NCBI GenBank assembly: GCA_025352585.1
Contig: JANXTD010000430.1
Location: 1-15,166, forward strand
Direction: 5' to 3'
Source: Fimbriiglobus sp.
Lineage (GTDB): Bacteria > Planctomycetota > Planctomycetia > Gemmatales > Gemmataceae
Length of the DNA: 15,166 nt
In this document: piece by piece, positions 14,811-15,166 of the stretch
Layout: each line of letters begins with the position of its first letter
How positions within the stretch are numbered: the stretch's first letter is position 1
The notes under the pieces: model-generated
The model's database searches: none
The model's input: the letters and a program-made list of their open reading frames with translations, nothing else
Told to the model about the DNA's origin: nothing
Position numbers and translations under genes: made by a program

Positions 14811-15166
14811 CTAGTGCTTGCCGAGCACGCCGAAGGCGGCGGCGACCCCGGCGATGAAGAACGGCCCGACGAGGCCGCCGACGATGCCGAAAACGGCGTG
14901 GCCCATGCCGCGTGCCTTGGGGTGCTTGTTGGCGTAGAGAATGCCCATGACACCCAACACGATCGCGACGGGTCCGAGGGCGCAGCCGGCGAACGGGATA
15001 AAGCTGAACACCGCGCAGTAGTACGCGGCGAGCGCCGTGCCGTTCTTGTACGGGATGACGCCGCCGGTACCGTCCGACGTTTCGTCGTCCTCGTCGCCCT
15101 CGGCTTGGCCGGCCCCGCCGCCGCCGCCGGGGAACTGGCCGTGTTCCCGCCGGCCGTGGCGCTCGC
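14811..15166 (-). CDS. DUF4190-like small membrane protein (5' end beyond window)
   Basis: On the minus strand the frame is open from the window end down to TAG at 14811-14813, about 118 residues. The visible N-terminal part is hydrophilic, with a Gly run and an acidic stretch (AEGDEDDETSDG), followed by 'GGVIPYKNGTALAAYYCAVF', a hydrophobic helix ending in 'SFIPFAGCALGPVAIVLGVM', then 'ANKHPKARGMGHAVFGIVGG' and a second hydrophobic helix. This order (IPYKN, ALAAYY, GPVAI, HP.ARG, HA..GIV) matches the DUF4190 family of two-helix membrane proteins. A GTG at 15011 is possible, but starting there would cut the family's conserved 'IPYKN…YY' segment, so the longer partial frame is preferred. It is 21 bases upstream of the DUF1549/DUF1553 gene, probably in the same transcript. 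Its function is unknown. Confidence 0.8.
   Translation of the reverse strand, partial: ERHGRREHGQFPGGGGGAGQAEGDEDDETSDGTGGVIPYKNGTALAAYYCAVFSFIPFAGCALGPVAIVLGVMGILYANKHPKARGMGHAVFGIVGGLVGPFFIAGVAAAFGVLGKH

Noticed and set aside
14811..15011. GTG 15011 as the start of a 66-residue DUF4190-like protein
   Set aside because: The frame continues upstream to the window edge and includes the conserved IPYKN…YY segment, so the gene is longer and simply cut by the window.

Overview
The window reads as chromosomal DNA of a planctomycete, most likely of the Gemmataceae. Four things point there: high GC content with G/C-ending codons; a DUF1549/DUF1553 plus DUF1501 gene pair; a secreted NPCBM-domain protein; and a 251-aa protein ending in the 'AHCRGPGPH…CW…D…LLGK' signature that I know from large Gemmata paralogue families. 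No tRNA, rRNA, CRISPR array or transposase was seen.

Left part (1-9875, all + strand): seven genes. The first is cut by the window edge. The other six have gaps of 73, 22, 26, -1 and 4 bases and so look like one operon of exported proteins. Two are helical or coiled-coil proteins with low-complexity Pro/Gly linkers (434-2386, 2460-3548). Next is an NPCBM protein (3571-4800), followed by three consecutive trypsin/HtrA-like (S1C) proteins with PDZ domains (4827-6644, 6644-7744, 7749-9875). Only the first of the three keeps a complete His-Asp-Ser triad. The second has lost His and Ser. The third has lost all three and is fused to an alpha/beta-hydrolase-like domain whose own nucleophile elbow reads GMGVG instead of GxSxG. 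This one-active, two-inactive protease array is the most interesting thing here. My inference is that the two dead paralogues act as regulators, scaffolds or peptide-binding partners of the active enzyme in the planctomycete periplasm.

Middle (9876-10863): the operon is followed by a large imperfect inverted repeat (arms of about 41 bases, 9906-10017). Then comes a gene (10051-10806) whose 5' two-thirds is clearly lower in GC than its surroundings and whose 3' end encodes the conserved Gemmata-type C-terminal module. A GC-rich hairpin sits in the 57-base gap between this gene and the convergent minus-strand genes.

Right part (10864-15166, all - strand): in transcription order, a DUF4190-like membrane protein (runs off the window), an 819-aa DUF1549/DUF1553 protein with two Ig-like domains and two heme-c-like cysteine motifs, and a 441-aa DUF1501 protein with a twin-arginine leader. 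Short spacing and good Shine-Dalgarno sites suggest they are co-transcribed.
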